64,000 nt of DNA. It comes from Membranihabitans maritimus (lineage in GTDB: Bacteria > Bacteroidota > Bacteroidia > Chitinophagales > Saprospiraceae). The stretch lies in NCBI RefSeq assembly GCF_021729145.1, contig NZ_JAJSLW010000004.1:186001-250000 (forward strand), in the 5' to 3' direction. The translations under genes were made by a program, and so were the position numbers. Shown here piece by piece: positions 26,097 through 35,153 of this stretch; positions within the stretch are counted from its first letter, which is position 1; the number at the start of each line of letters is the position of its first letter. Below the pieces are notes generated by a model that saw only the letters and a list, made by a program, of their open reading frames with translations, had not been told where the DNA came from and did no database searches.

Positions 26097-27479
26097 TTAT
26101 TTAAATAGATTTGTATAGTGTTTAGAATCCTTGAGGATTCCACCGCTTTTATTATAAAAACCCTCCGTTATTTCAAAAACTCCGTTGTTTACGTGCGTCC
26201 AGGATTCGTCTCCTTTCGGATGATATCCCTGCATCGTAGACCAATTTCGGTAATTTTGGTGTCCATTGGTTTCGAGCAACCCTACATCCACACCCGGAAG
26301 CGGATGTAACCGGGCAGCTACAGACTTATTCCAATCCACTAAAACCGGATTAACAGTAAGATCTGCACACAAACACGGAATTTCTTTTTCGTACGCCAAT
26401 TGAGCAATCTTCAGAGTCATACTAAGGGTTTTCGCAATCGGTTTTAAGGCAATCGCCGTATACCCCATTTCAATTTTTTTCAAGGCGTCTTCATAGGTAT
26501 GAGCACTTTCATCTGCAGCTATCCTGTAATCGATATCCGAAACATCTATATCCAAATCTTCATTAATCGGTTCTTCTACAATAGCGACCTGATCCTTTGC
26601 TCCAATTTTTTCACAATGATCCAAAAGTTTCAACAATGCTTCTTTCGACTCGTACCTTCCGTTAGCATCCAGATAATACCTGATTTTCCCGTCCTTGGTA
26701 TTATTGGTGCGCGCGTCACCAATCAAGGAGTGAATTAAAGTCATCCGCTCCATATCTTTTTCTACCATCTCTTTCTGATCCCCCGGGTAACCAATTTTCA
26801 CTTTGATGAAAAAATAGCCGTCTTCAACGAGAGATTTAATTTCATTTTCAGATGTTGAGTAAGATATTGAAGGTATGCTTGCCACTTTCTTGTGCTGATA
26901 AGATAGTGCCGGACTATATTCTTTGGGTAACATTTTGTCGAAAGAACTCAAGTTGTTTTGACGAGCATATAATACCCAGGCCGCATTATCTACTGACACC
27001 AGTGCATTCAGTGCAAAGGTTTTCCTCAAATCTTTATTCTCGGTAATCTTTACACCATATTCATATACCTCATCCAATATGTCGTCTACCATTTCTATGG
27101 GAGAAGCATAGGACTTTCCCTCAATAAGCTGTATGGCTTTTGTCGTCAAGTTATACATAAGAGAATTACTCCCTCCTTCAGCCCACTTACCTGCTACCCT
27201 GGAATCTGACCACAACGGGCTTTGCACCCCGAGACCTATTCCGGATTGACCATTGCCTTCTAATTTGGATACTATCTGCCATAATCGTGTAATATACCCT
27301 CCTTTAAAACCATAAGAATGAATCAGCGGCTCTCGTTCAAAGGTAGAGAATACCTTTTCAATTTGCAATCGTCTTTTCGGGAGAATATCAACAGGATTGA
27401 ACAACTGGGGTCCCGTAATAATACCACCGGATAAAATAGCAGAACTTTTCAAAAAATCTCTTCGATGTATTTTTTTCAT
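26097..27479 (-). CDS. Tat-exported enolase-superfamily enzyme (mandelate racemase/muconate lactonizing group)
   Basis: This 460-residue protein begins with a Tat signal (KKIHRRDFLKSSAIL), unusual for a superfamily that is normally cytoplasmic. The barrel shows KVKIGYPG (KxK general base), YLDANGRY (Asp ligand), VEEPINED (Glu ligand), IAADESAH (Asp/Glu ligand) and ALKPIAKT (Lys), so the metal site and both acid/base sides look intact. Expected chemistry is dehydration or epimerisation of a sugar acid. It leads the operon with the small subunit and GMC oxidoreductase, which suggests periplasmic processing of an oxidised sugar. Confidence 0.82.
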   Translation of the reverse strand: MKKIHRRDFLKSSAILSGGIITGPQLFNPVDILPKRRLQIEKVFSTFEREPLIHSYGFKGGYITRLWQIVSKLEGNGQSGIGLGVQSPLWSDSRVAGKWAEGGSNSLMYNLTTKAIQLIEGKSYASPIEMVDDILDEVYEYGVKITENKDLRKTFALNALVSVDNAAWVLYARQNNLSSFDKMLPKEYSPALSYQHKKVASIPSISYSTSENEIKSLVEDGYFFIKVKIGYPGDQKEMVEKDMERMTLIHSLIGDARTNNTKDGKIRYYLDANGRYESKEALLKLLDHCEKIGAKDQVAIVEEPINEDLDIDVSDIDYRIAADESAHTYEDALKKIEMGYTAIALKPIAKTLSMTLKIAQLAYEKEIPCLCADLTVNPVLVDWNKSVAARLHPLPGVDVGLLETNGHQNYRNWSTMQGYHPKGDESWTHVNNGVFEITEGFYNKSGGILKDSKHYTNLFK

Positions 27480-27762
27480 TCAATAATTTAAGTAAATTCA
27501 ATAATTATGTTGTGGTTTTTTGAAGGGAAGTTTTGCAATTTCAGGAATTAGCCATTTCTTTTGTAACAATGCTACTAACGAATAGAGTTGCAAAAAACTA
27601 TACCAAAGGCTAAAAATACTATTATTGAGACTAATCACAAAATAGCTTTCTTAATTTTCATTGATATAAGTCTCAATTAAGATTTTTAAATATATTCAGT
27701 TTTCCGGGAAAACCATTCGTAATAAATCTAATAATTAAATTATAAAACTAAAAATAGCTTTA

Positions 27763-28767
27763 ATGCAATATCGTAATCTCGCTAACACAAATGAAAAATT
27801 ATCAGCCATTGGATTGGGATGCATGGGCATGAGTTTTGCTTACGGGCCCAGGGACGACGAACATTCCACAAAAGTACTTCACGAAGCCCTTGAATTGGGA
27901 ATTAATTTCTGGGATACGGCTGATATGTATGGCCAGGGCCACAATGAAGAACTCGTTGGAAAAGTCATTAGGTCGAACAGGGAAAAAGTTTTTATTGCTA
28001 CTAAATTCGGTTTTCGGTACAATAAAGACTTTAATCCCAAGGATATGAAAACGTACAAAACCTATTTTGACGGGCATCCCGAATATGCCAAAGAAGCCTG
28101 TGAAGCAAGTCTAAAGCGTTTGGGAATTGATACCATCGATTTGTATTACAGTCATCGGGTTGACCCAAATATACCAATAGAGGAGACCGTCGGGGCAATG
28201 GGAGAGCTAGTCCGGGAAGGAAAAGTTCGGTACCTGGGATTATCCGAAGCTTCTTCCAACTCTTTACAAAAAGCCAATAAAGAGCATCCTATTTCAGCAT
28301 TACAATCTGAATATTCACTCTTTACACGAGATATTGAAGGCGAAATTTTACAAACATGTAGAGATCTGAATATATCCATTGTTCCATATAGCCCATTAGG
28401 CAGGGGATTACTTACCGGTAATATCACAGAAGCACCTGAAAGTAAAGATGATTTCAGGGTAAACTTACCCAGGTTTCAAAAAGAGTCTTTAGAGCAAAAC
28501 CTGAAACTCGTAAATGAACTAAAAAGGATTGCCCATGATAAAGATTGTACCCCATCACAATTGGCAATAGCATGGTTACTACACCAGGGGAATGATATTT
28601 TACCCATACCGGGAACCAAGAAAATAAAATATTTACGTGAAAATGCAGAAGCTGTCGATATAAAATTAACAGTAGAAGAGTTGGAAAAAATAACTGATCT
28701 TTCTGATAACATTACAATCGCAGGGGAAAGATATTCTGAAGGTGCAATGAAATTGATAAATAATTAG
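27763..28767 (+). CDS. Aldo/keto reductase
   Basis: This 334-residue NADPH-dependent reductase has the family start GLGCMGMSFAYG, catalytic Asp and Tyr in FWDTADMYGQG, Lys in FIATKFGF, and His in YYSHRVDPN. The cofactor-binding C-terminus LPIPGTKK is also present. This is the AKR11-14-like group related to YajO/Tas and auxin-induced-type proteins. Substrate unknown. It is divergent from the enolase-GMC operon across a 283-bp gap, so the two may share control of sugar-acid or keto-sugar metabolism. Confidence 0.9.
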   Translation: MQYRNLANTNEKLSAIGLGCMGMSFAYGPRDDEHSTKVLHEALELGINFWDTADMYGQGHNEELVGKVIRSNREKVFIATKFGFRYNKDFNPKDMKTYKTYFDGHPEYAKEACEASLKRLGIDTIDLYYSHRVDPNIPIEETVGAMGELVREGKVRYLGLSEASSNSLQKANKEHPISALQSEYSLFTRDIEGEILQTCRDLNISIVPYSPLGRGLLTGNITEAPESKDDFRVNLPRFQKESLEQNLKLVNELKRIAHDKDCTPSQLAIAWLLHQGNDILPIPGTKKIKYLRENAEAVDIKLTVEELEKITDLSDNITIAGERYSEGAMKLINN

Positions 28768-28926
28768 TCTCTATACCTCGATGGTTGAAAGGAGGAAAGG
28801 GAATTCATTGAAAGTTTTTTTTTGCCAGGGGCATCCTTCAGGAAAAATCTATTAATGGACTACAAAAGGCAAGTTTAAACAAGCTCTATGTGGTTTTATT
28901 TCTAAAAATTTAAGGCTTTATAAATT

Positions 28927-29760
28927 ATGTTCAAATCCTCTGTTACATCAAAAATATATTCATTGTTGTGCTTATTTACCCTGGCATGTGGATCACATGA
29001 AAATACAGAAAATAAAGAACTAATAAGCCACCCTGTTGACTCTGATTACAATGACTACCTGTATCAATATTCCATCATTGATGCACTACTGGCGGGTGTA
29101 TATGACGGAACGATGACTTTTGGCGAAATCAAATCGAAAGGTAATCTCGGTTTAGGTACTTTTAACAGGATTGACGGGGAATTATTTATGAACGATGGAG
29201 AAGTTTTTAAAATAAGGTATGATGGATCGGTACACCCTGTAAATGATTCCGAACAAACACCGCTTGCATTTGTCAAACACTTTCAACCCGACACCATTTT
29301 TGAATGGAGCGGAAATGCAATAAACTACGAGCAATTCGAAGAATGGATTGGGAATAATTTGCATTCAAACGAATTATATGCTATCCGCATTTCGGGTCCA
29401 TTTTCCCGGATGCATACCCGGGCTCCTGCCCCAGCCCAAAAACCCTACCCGCCTTTAGTAGACTATCTGGCTGACAATCAACATGAATTTACATTTGAAG
29501 AAACGCTTGGCGTTGCAGTAGGTTTTTATTTACCGGAATACATTGACAGGATGAATGTTCCCGGATTTCATTTTCATTATCTTTCCGAAGATCAGCAGTC
29601 CGGAGGCCACATATTGGATTTTGAAACGAACCGTTTAAAAGTTGAAGTCGACAAAGCTTCAGGAGTGATCCTTGAAAATATGGATAATCGGGATTTTTTA
29701 AATGCAGACCTCGTCAAAGACCGGGGAAATGAAATGAATACGGTTGAAAGGGGGAGATAA
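28927..29760 (+). CDS. Acetolactate decarboxylase-family lipoprotein
   Basis: This 277-residue protein matches alpha-acetolactate decarboxylase: the YQYSIIDALLAGVYDGTMTF start, GNLGLGTFNRIDGEL, ISGPFSRMHTRAP and the zinc site FHFHYLSEDQQSGGH are all visible. The known reaction makes acetoin from acetolactate in the cytoplasm or outside. Here the N-terminus carries a lipoprotein signal with LTLAC (Cys21), so the enzyme should be anchored to a membrane outside the cytoplasm. Acetolactate synthase is not nearby. The alpha/beta hydrolase gene follows after 21 bp. Confidence 0.88.
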   Translation: MFKSSVTSKIYSLLCLFTLACGSHENTENKELISHPVDSDYNDYLYQYSIIDALLAGVYDGTMTFGEIKSKGNLGLGTFNRIDGELFMNDGEVFKIRYDGSVHPVNDSEQTPLAFVKHFQPDTIFEWSGNAINYEQFEEWIGNNLHSNELYAIRISGPFSRMHTRAPAPAQKPYPPLVDYLADNQHEFTFEETLGVAVGFYLPEYIDRMNVPGFHFHYLSEDQQSGGHILDFETNRLKVEVDKASGVILENMDNRDFLNADLVKDRGNEMNTVERGR

Positions 29761-29781
29761 TCTAAGATTAAATATGCCAAA

Positions 29782-31098
29782 ATGAAAAATAGAAAGCCAA
29801 ACACTTTAGCAAATCCTACCCGAAGGACATTTTGGAATAAATTTTCAGCTCTTTATGGTTTAGTTCTTACCCCTAATTTTATAAAATACCAAACTCTATT
29901 ATCACCACTTGCCATGAAACCATCTCAAAGCCCGGATCCTTCATCACCTAAAAGTATAATTGGCCAATACGGACCACAATTATGGAAACTCAACCATCAC
30001 GATGCTGGCGAATATTCTTTCAGAAATGACAGGTGGAAGGATATAAAATCATGGAAAACCCAAATACTTCCAAGGATCGAAGAATTTATTGCCTCTCCCC
30101 AAATTGATTTTTCACCCAACCCCAAATTAATACATCAATACAAATACGATGGGCTCGAAATTGATGAACTTTCCTGGGACTTACCTTATGGTCGGCCTGC
30201 AAAAGCCTTGTTTTTAAAACCGATAGGAGCAAAAGGCCCACTTCCTGCCATTTTGGGGCTCCATGACCATGGCGGGAATAAGTATTTTGGTCGCCGAAAA
30301 ATCACTAAAACAGGGGACAATCATCCACTTATGGATTATCATCAGGATCATTATTACAGTGGGAAAGCATGGGCCAACGAAATCGCAAAAAAGGGATATG
30401 CTGTATTAGTCCACGACACCTTTACATTTGGTACCCGTAGAGTACAATATGATGACATTTCGGATATACCCTGGGGTGAATGTAATACCGATGGATTGAC
30501 CGATTCCAATCCCGAAAATAGTGAGAATATAGAAAAGTATAATACATGGGCAGGCAACCATGAACACATCATGGCCAAATCCCTATTTTCAGGGGGATAT
30601 ACCTGGCCGGGAATATTTCTTTACGAAGATCAGTTAGCGCTGGATATTTTGAGTGCAAGAGAAGATGTGGACAGCGACAAAATAGGGTGCGCCGGACTAT
30701 CAGGGGGTGGGCTGAGGACTGTTTATCTTGGGGGACTTGATTCCAGAATTAAATGTGCGGTGTGCGTCGGATTTATGAGTACCTGGAAAGATTTTATGCT
30801 CAATAAATCTTATACCCATACCTGGATGACATATACCCCTGTGCTCCCTAAATATATGAATTTCCCAGAAATTCTTGGGATGCGAGTTCCCTTGCCTACC
30901 ATGGTTCTCAATAATTCTGAGGACAGTCTCTATACTGTTCCTGAGATGAAAAAAGCTGTAGAAATCCTGAAAGGGGTTTATTCAAAAGCCGGATCTTCCG
31001 ATACGTTTTCAGCAAAAATGTACTCCGGTCCGCATAAATTTGACGCCGAAATGCAGGAAGATGCATTTGCATGGATGGATAAATGGTTGAAGGGATAA
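29782..31098 (+). CDS. Alpha/beta hydrolase (acetyl-xylan-esterase/dienelactone-hydrolase-like), possible Tat export
   Basis: This 438-residue protein has an N-terminal NPTRRTFWNKF segment that resembles a Tat signal, the oxyanion-region motif LGLHDHGGNKYFG, the nucleophile elbow GLSGGG (Ser) and a late SGPHKFDAEM that supplies His. The fold and length match the PF12715-type hydrolases found with carbohydrate genes in Bacteroidota. It probably cleaves an ester on a sugar or side chain. It is cotranscribed with the acetolactate decarboxylase-like gene (21-bp gap). Confidence 0.75.
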   Translation: MKNRKPNTLANPTRRTFWNKFSALYGLVLTPNFIKYQTLLSPLAMKPSQSPDPSSPKSIIGQYGPQLWKLNHHDAGEYSFRNDRWKDIKSWKTQILPRIEEFIASPQIDFSPNPKLIHQYKYDGLEIDELSWDLPYGRPAKALFLKPIGAKGPLPAILGLHDHGGNKYFGRRKITKTGDNHPLMDYHQDHYYSGKAWANEIAKKGYAVLVHDTFTFGTRRVQYDDISDIPWGECNTDGLTDSNPENSENIEKYNTWAGNHEHIMAKSLFSGGYTWPGIFLYEDQLALDILSAREDVDSDKIGCAGLSGGGLRTVYLGGLDSRIKCAVCVGFMSTWKDFMLNKSYTHTWMTYTPVLPKYMNFPEILGMRVPLPTMVLNNSEDSLYTVPEMKKAVEILKGVYSKAGSSDTFSAKMYSGPHKFDAEMQEDAFAWMDKWLKG

Positions 31099-31193
31099 GT
31101 GCCTGAAATATTCAAAGTTATGAGTGCCTAAAGTTGTAGTTCGTGAGCTCTAGTTTTAGAAGTACTTTAGATACTTCAAATACTTCAGGCACT
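31098..31193. repeat. Long imperfect inverted repeat between convergent genes
   Basis: AGTGCCTGAA (31098-31107) is exactly inverted as TTCAGGCACT (31184-31193), and pairing continues inward with mismatches (AATATTCAAAGT against ACTTCAAATACTT). A third copy of the motif, AGTGCCTAAAGT, lies inside (31123-31134). It fills the gap between the esterase and DUF1080 genes and could fold into a long stem that stops transcription from both sides. Confidence 0.5.
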
Positions 31194-31914
31194 ATTCTCC
31201 CTTAGCCATTCCTCCAGGTAATTCTATAACTTTCAGGTTTCGAAAATGGATCTCCGCACCTTCAGATTCCAGGCACATGTACCCTTTTCTCTGTGTCGAT
31301 TTGCTAATTCCATTGACGAATTTACCGTTAACGGATAACTTTATCTCACCATCGACGCACACTACATCGTAAGTATTCCATTCGCCTCTGGGCTTGCATC
31401 TGTTTTCAATAGATTTACTCCTGGAGCCCCGCGGGTTATCTGGGGTTGTCTGTACACCTCCTACGCCGAATAATTCTCCGTGGACATAGGCTATAGGTGG
31501 CTTTTCTCCATTCCGGGTATTCAAATTTACCCAATCCAATTCCAACATTTGAACCTCCACACCATCAGGTAAACGATTGTCCCCCGGTATGGCTCTACTC
31601 CACATAAACATTCCGGAATTACCACCCGGCTCCATATGCTTCCATTCTACATGCAGGATGTAGTTTTCGAATTGCTGTTCACTTCTTACAACGCCAATGG
31701 GGTTTCCGTAGCACACCAAAATATCGTCCTTCTTTTCCCAGGTGGATTCCTCGGTGTTTACATTATACCATTTTATAAGATTTTGTGAACGGCCGGACTC
31801 TGTAAGAAGCGCTTGGTCCAGTGGAATAACTTCCCCGAATTCAAATAATGGATTTTGGGCCGCAAGCGTAAACGTCAGAAGAGCAACGGAAAGGACTGAA
31901 AGATACTTAAACAT
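31192..31914 (-). CDS. Secreted DUF1080 protein (3-keto-disaccharide hydrolase-like)
   Basis: This 240-residue protein has a signal peptide (to about residue 19, ending TLAAQ) and one DUF1080 beta-sandwich: [54 protein letters not shown] and [20 protein letters not shown]. Members of this family hydrolyse 3-keto-glycosides or bind sugars. It lies next to an exported Gfo/Idh/MocA oxidoreductase, a pairing that fits keto-sugar chemistry. Confidence 0.87.
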   Translation of the reverse strand: MFKYLSVLSVALLTFTLAAQNPLFEFGEVIPLDQALLTESGRSQNLIKWYNVNTEESTWEKKDDILVCYGNPIGVVRSEQQFENYILHVEWKHMEPGGNSGMFMWSRAIPGDNRLPDGVEVQMLELDWVNLNTRNGEKPPIAYVHGELFGVGGVQTTPDNPRGSRSKSIENRCKPRGEWNTYDVVCVDGEIKLSVNGKFVNGISKSTQRKGYMCLESEGAEIHFRNLKVIELPGGMAKGE

Positions 31915-32008
31915 TTTCTATTTTAAATTACAGTGAATGTAAGTAAAACGAAGTGCCACATTCACAATTTACGATAAATCACTTTTATATCATCCAAAAG
32001 CTACCATC

Positions 32009-33301
32009 TTACAGAACCTGTGTGATGCCCGGAACAGGAACATCCGATACCGGCCATTCAAGGTCCCAATCATAATCTTCAATATCAGGTCCCAGTTTAA
32101 CATCGGAATTTATAGCTTCATCCCAGGTAATTTCCTGCCCGCTATAACCAACCATTCTTCCCAGCACCGCCAGCATAGAACTATTGGCCATCCAGACCCC
32201 ATCATTCATTGGTTTATCATTCCTTATCGCCGCAAAGAATTCATCGTGTTCTGTCTGGTACATATTATTGCGCTCCCCTTCATATTTCCACGGATTCTTA
32301 CCTGTAATCTCCCATTCACGCCCAGGTCTGAAAAAAGCATGTCCGTCTGAACCAAAAACATCAACCGTATTTTTTCCTGCACATCCAGCCTGTTGACGGG
32401 TAAAATGACTCGCTTTTATTCCCCCATTATATACATACTCTACAGCAAAGTGATCGTACACATTTCCATAAATAGGATCCGTTCTTTTCTGACGTCCACC
32501 GTTTCCTATAGCTTTTAGGGGAACCTCGTCACCCATAGCCCAGGACATAAGATCAAGACTATGGACAGCTTGTTCCGTGATAAAGTCACCTGATAGCCAA
32601 TTGTAATACAACCAGTTTCTCAATTGATATTCCATATCGGTCCAATCTGCTTTTCTTGGTCTTGACCACAACTCCCCACCAAATCGGAAAGTAGTAATGC
32701 TACGAATCTCTCCGATATCACCATTAAAAATGCGATCGTATATTGCACGGTTGGAAATATCGTATCTGTAACAAAATCCACTTAAAATGGAAAGTCTTTT
32801 TTGTTCAGCTTCTTTAGCTGCTTCAATTACCTTTCGCACACCGGGTGCATCCACAGCGACGGGTTTTTCACAAAATGCGTGCTTACCCGCAGCAATGGCT
32901 GCCTTTAGATGATCCGGCCGGAAACAAGGCGGAGTAGCTAACAAAACTACATCAACTCCGGAATCAATTACTTTCTTATAAGCATCAAATCCTATGAATT
33001 TATGATCCGCATCAACCTTCATCTTTTCAGGATTTTCCTCCTTCAACGCCATATACGAATTCTCTAATTTATCGGGGAAAATATCACCCATAGCTATCAA
33101 TTCGACATCAGGGTCTGCATTCATTGCCTGGGCAGCAGCTCCGGTTCCACGGCCACCACATCCGACTAAACCTACCTTTAATACTTTGTTTGGTTTGTTC
33201 TCCATACTTTTTCCCGAAAGATCAACGGTTGGCAAAATAGCACTTCCCAATGCCAATGTTCCTGAAGATTTTATAAAATCTCTTCTCGTCTTATTATTCA
33301 T
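32009..33301 (-). CDS. Tat-exported Gfo/Idh/MocA-family oxidoreductase
   Basis: This 430-residue NAD(P)-binding protein has a Tat signal (NNKTRRDFIKSSGTLALG), the Rossmann motif VGLVGCGGRGTGAA (about residues 43-56) and the family HAFCEKPVAVD motif with catalytic Lys. The C-terminal half is the usual sugar-binding beta sheet domain. Exported members with tightly bound cofactor oxidise or reduce sugars in the periplasm. The DUF1080 gene is the next gene downstream (94-bp gap). No sugar isomerase or epimerase gene is beside it. Confidence 0.9.
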   Translation of the reverse strand: MNNKTRRDFIKSSGTLALGSAILPTVDLSGKSMENKPNKVLKVGLVGCGGRGTGAAAQAMNADPDVELIAMGDIFPDKLENSYMALKEENPEKMKVDADHKFIGFDAYKKVIDSGVDVVLLATPPCFRPDHLKAAIAAGKHAFCEKPVAVDAPGVRKVIEAAKEAEQKRLSILSGFCYRYDISNRAIYDRIFNGDIGEIRSITTFRFGGELWSRPRKADWTDMEYQLRNWLYYNWLSGDFITEQAVHSLDLMSWAMGDEVPLKAIGNGGRQKRTDPIYGNVYDHFAVEYVYNGGIKASHFTRQQAGCAGKNTVDVFGSDGHAFFRPGREWEITGKNPWKYEGERNNMYQTEHDEFFAAIRNDKPMNDGVWMANSSMLAVLGRMVGYSGQEITWDEAINSDVKLGPDIEDYDWDLEWPVSDVPVPGITQVL

Positions 33302-33547
33302 GATGTATTGTTTGTAATTGAGGGCATTAAGTTATCAAAAAAATAGCTATTTCAAAAGAGAAGCTTCCTCCACAGAACAATTTATTATTTCCTTTTGATT
33401 TTTAAAAGCGTAAAAACTTTTAATTGCATTATAATATTCTATATGACTCAGATCAAAAAAACAATTTTTTATTAAAATAAAAACATCGTAATATTATAGC
33501 ACAAAACACATATACACAAAATAATTACCTAATTAAATTTCTTACAT

Positions 33548-34006
33548 ATGGGCATGATAAAAGATTTTAAAGAATTTGCCGTAAAGGGGAATATGGTAGA
33601 TATGGCTGTTGGTATTGTACTTGGTGCTGCCTTCGGTACAGTTGTCAAATCCCTGGTCAGCGATATTGTAACTCCTATTATTGCAGCCGCATTTAATATG
33701 CCGGATTTTGCAAACTTGTTTATCAGGTTAAAGGCTCCTACTACGCTTCCCGAAGGAGTAACATCCGTAGATGAAATAACTTCTCTGGATGCATTCAGGG
33801 AGTCTGGAGGGGTAGCGTTAGCATACGGAAATTTTATAAATGCCCTAATTGCATTTATACTGGTAGCCTTCGCTCTCTGGATTATCGTCAGGGCCCTGAA
33901 TAAAATCAATGAAAAGAAAAAAGTGGAGGAGGAAGCAGCTCCGGAACCCGCAGGACCATCTGAATTGGATGTCCTTTTGGAAATACGGGATGCCCTGAAA
34001 AAATAA
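33548..34006 (+). CDS. mscL: Large-conductance mechanosensitive channel MscL
   Basis: This 152-residue protein matches MscL: the amphipathic start MGMIKDFKEFAVKGNMVDMA, pore helix GIVLGAAFGTVVKSLVSDIV, periplasmic loop and second membrane helix FINALIAFILVAFALWIIV, ending in a charged C-terminal bundle. It releases solutes on sudden hypo-osmotic shock. The gene is monocistronic, with a clear terminator after it. It pairs functionally with the betaine synthesis genes and the MscS-type channel elsewhere in the window. Confidence 0.95.
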   Translation: MGMIKDFKEFAVKGNMVDMAVGIVLGAAFGTVVKSLVSDIVTPIIAAAFNMPDFANLFIRLKAPTTLPEGVTSVDEITSLDAFRESGGVALAYGNFINALIAFILVAFALWIIVRALNKINEKKKVEEEAAPEPAGPSELDVLLEIRDALKK

Positions 34007-34013
34007 AACAAAA

Positions 34014-34040
34014 GAGGGCTCTATAATCGAGCCCTCATTT
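34014..34040. terminator. Bidirectional terminator between mscL and btuG
   Basis: A perfect 8-bp stem GAGGGCTC (34014-34021) / GAGCCCTC (34029-34036) with a 7-base loop is followed by ATTTTAT on the plus strand. On the minus strand it is followed by TTTTGTTTTATTTTTT. It can end mscL transcripts and, 56 bp past its stop, the convergent btuB-btuG transcript. Confidence 0.8.
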
Positions 34041-34091
34041 TATATCTTGGTTATAGCAAGGGTTATCACATTCTATAACAAAGTATTTAAT

Positions 34092-35153
34092 CTATTCGAA
34101 GTAAAAGCCATTGGGGGCAATTCCTATCTGTGCCTGTCCAATTAATTGGCCATCCGTATCAAATTGGAAGATATCCCCCGCACTTGAAAAATCATTGGCA
34201 TCTCCCACAAATATTTCCCCTGAGGCTGGGAACGCTGCGATTGAATAGATATAGTCAATATCTGTAATTGGAATCAAAGGGTTCGAAGAAACTGTCGCTG
34301 TATTCACATCAAAGGAATATATTCCATCTTCCTGGGAAAATAATACACGATCCCTGAAAGAATCATATGATACTACACTTGTTTTATTTGTATATCCCAA
34401 GTCATGGGTATTCACCACTTCCCCTGAAATCAAATCAATGGATACTATTTGGGCACCTTCATCTCCATTATCAATTTCTTTTCCTTGACAATATACATAA
34501 AGCATATCTGAACCTTCATCACACGCCCATGTAGATGGATTCCATCCTACTTCTAGCGAATCAACAGTAGAATCCGTCAAGTTCACACTATAAATATGGT
34601 TTACATCGCTACCCATCCATTCTTTAGGGCTAATCGTCCAAAAAGTATTGCCGGATTTCATAGCAAGATCAGAACCTTTGCCAAGATCAATACTATCTAC
34701 AATCGCATTTGTCCCTAAATCAACAACATGGATATAATCGGTATAATAATTAGTAACATATCCTAAACCATCACTTTCTACTAAATATCTAGGTGAGTTA
34801 AAACCGGTAATCTCGGTTTGCTTCTCAAAACTACTTTGATCGACAACAACTATTTTTTTGTCACCATTCACCACTAAATAAGCCTTTTCGTCTATAAAAC
34901 TTAATGACTGCAATACATCACCCAAATCTTCAGAATTAACCTGACTGTATATATCTCCATTTACCAATCCCTGAGGATGTATAAATCGAACCGAAGCATT
35001 CCCCTGGCCAAAAGCTCCTTCACAACTAATGAATATTCCTTCCTCAAAAGTTATTGGTTCCGGTTCCCCCTGCCCTACCGGATCCTTTTCACACGAAGTC
35101 AGGAAGACCATTCCCAGAGCTGCTAAAATTAAAATCTGATTGCAATGTTTCAT
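34092..35153 (-). CDS. btuG: BtuG-like surface lipoprotein with beta-propeller (DUF5074/YncE-like)
   Basis: This 353-residue protein has a lipoprotein signal (VFLTSC, Cys21) and a repeated propeller pattern (EGIFISCEGAFGQGNASVRF, YLVESDGLGYVTNYYTDYIH, ISIDLISGEVVNTHDLG). In Bacteroides, BtuG is a beta-propeller lipoprotein that captures vitamin B12 at the surface and hands it to BtuB. This gene overlaps the 3' end of a TonB receptor gene that has a cobalamin riboswitch, so the same role is strongly suggested. The symbol is inferred from context and fold. Confidence 0.78.
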   Translation of the reverse strand: MKHCNQILILAALGMVFLTSCEKDPVGQGEPEPITFEEGIFISCEGAFGQGNASVRFIHPQGLVNGDIYSQVNSEDLGDVLQSLSFIDEKAYLVVNGDKKIVVVDQSSFEKQTEITGFNSPRYLVESDGLGYVTNYYTDYIHVVDLGTNAIVDSIDLGKGSDLAMKSGNTFWTISPKEWMGSDVNHIYSVNLTDSTVDSLEVGWNPSTWACDEGSDMLYVYCQGKEIDNGDEGAQIVSIDLISGEVVNTHDLGYTNKTSVVSYDSFRDRVLFSQEDGIYSFDVNTATVSSNPLIPITDIDYIYSIAAFPASGEIFVGDANDFSSAGDIFQFDTDGQLIGQAQIGIAPNGFYFE

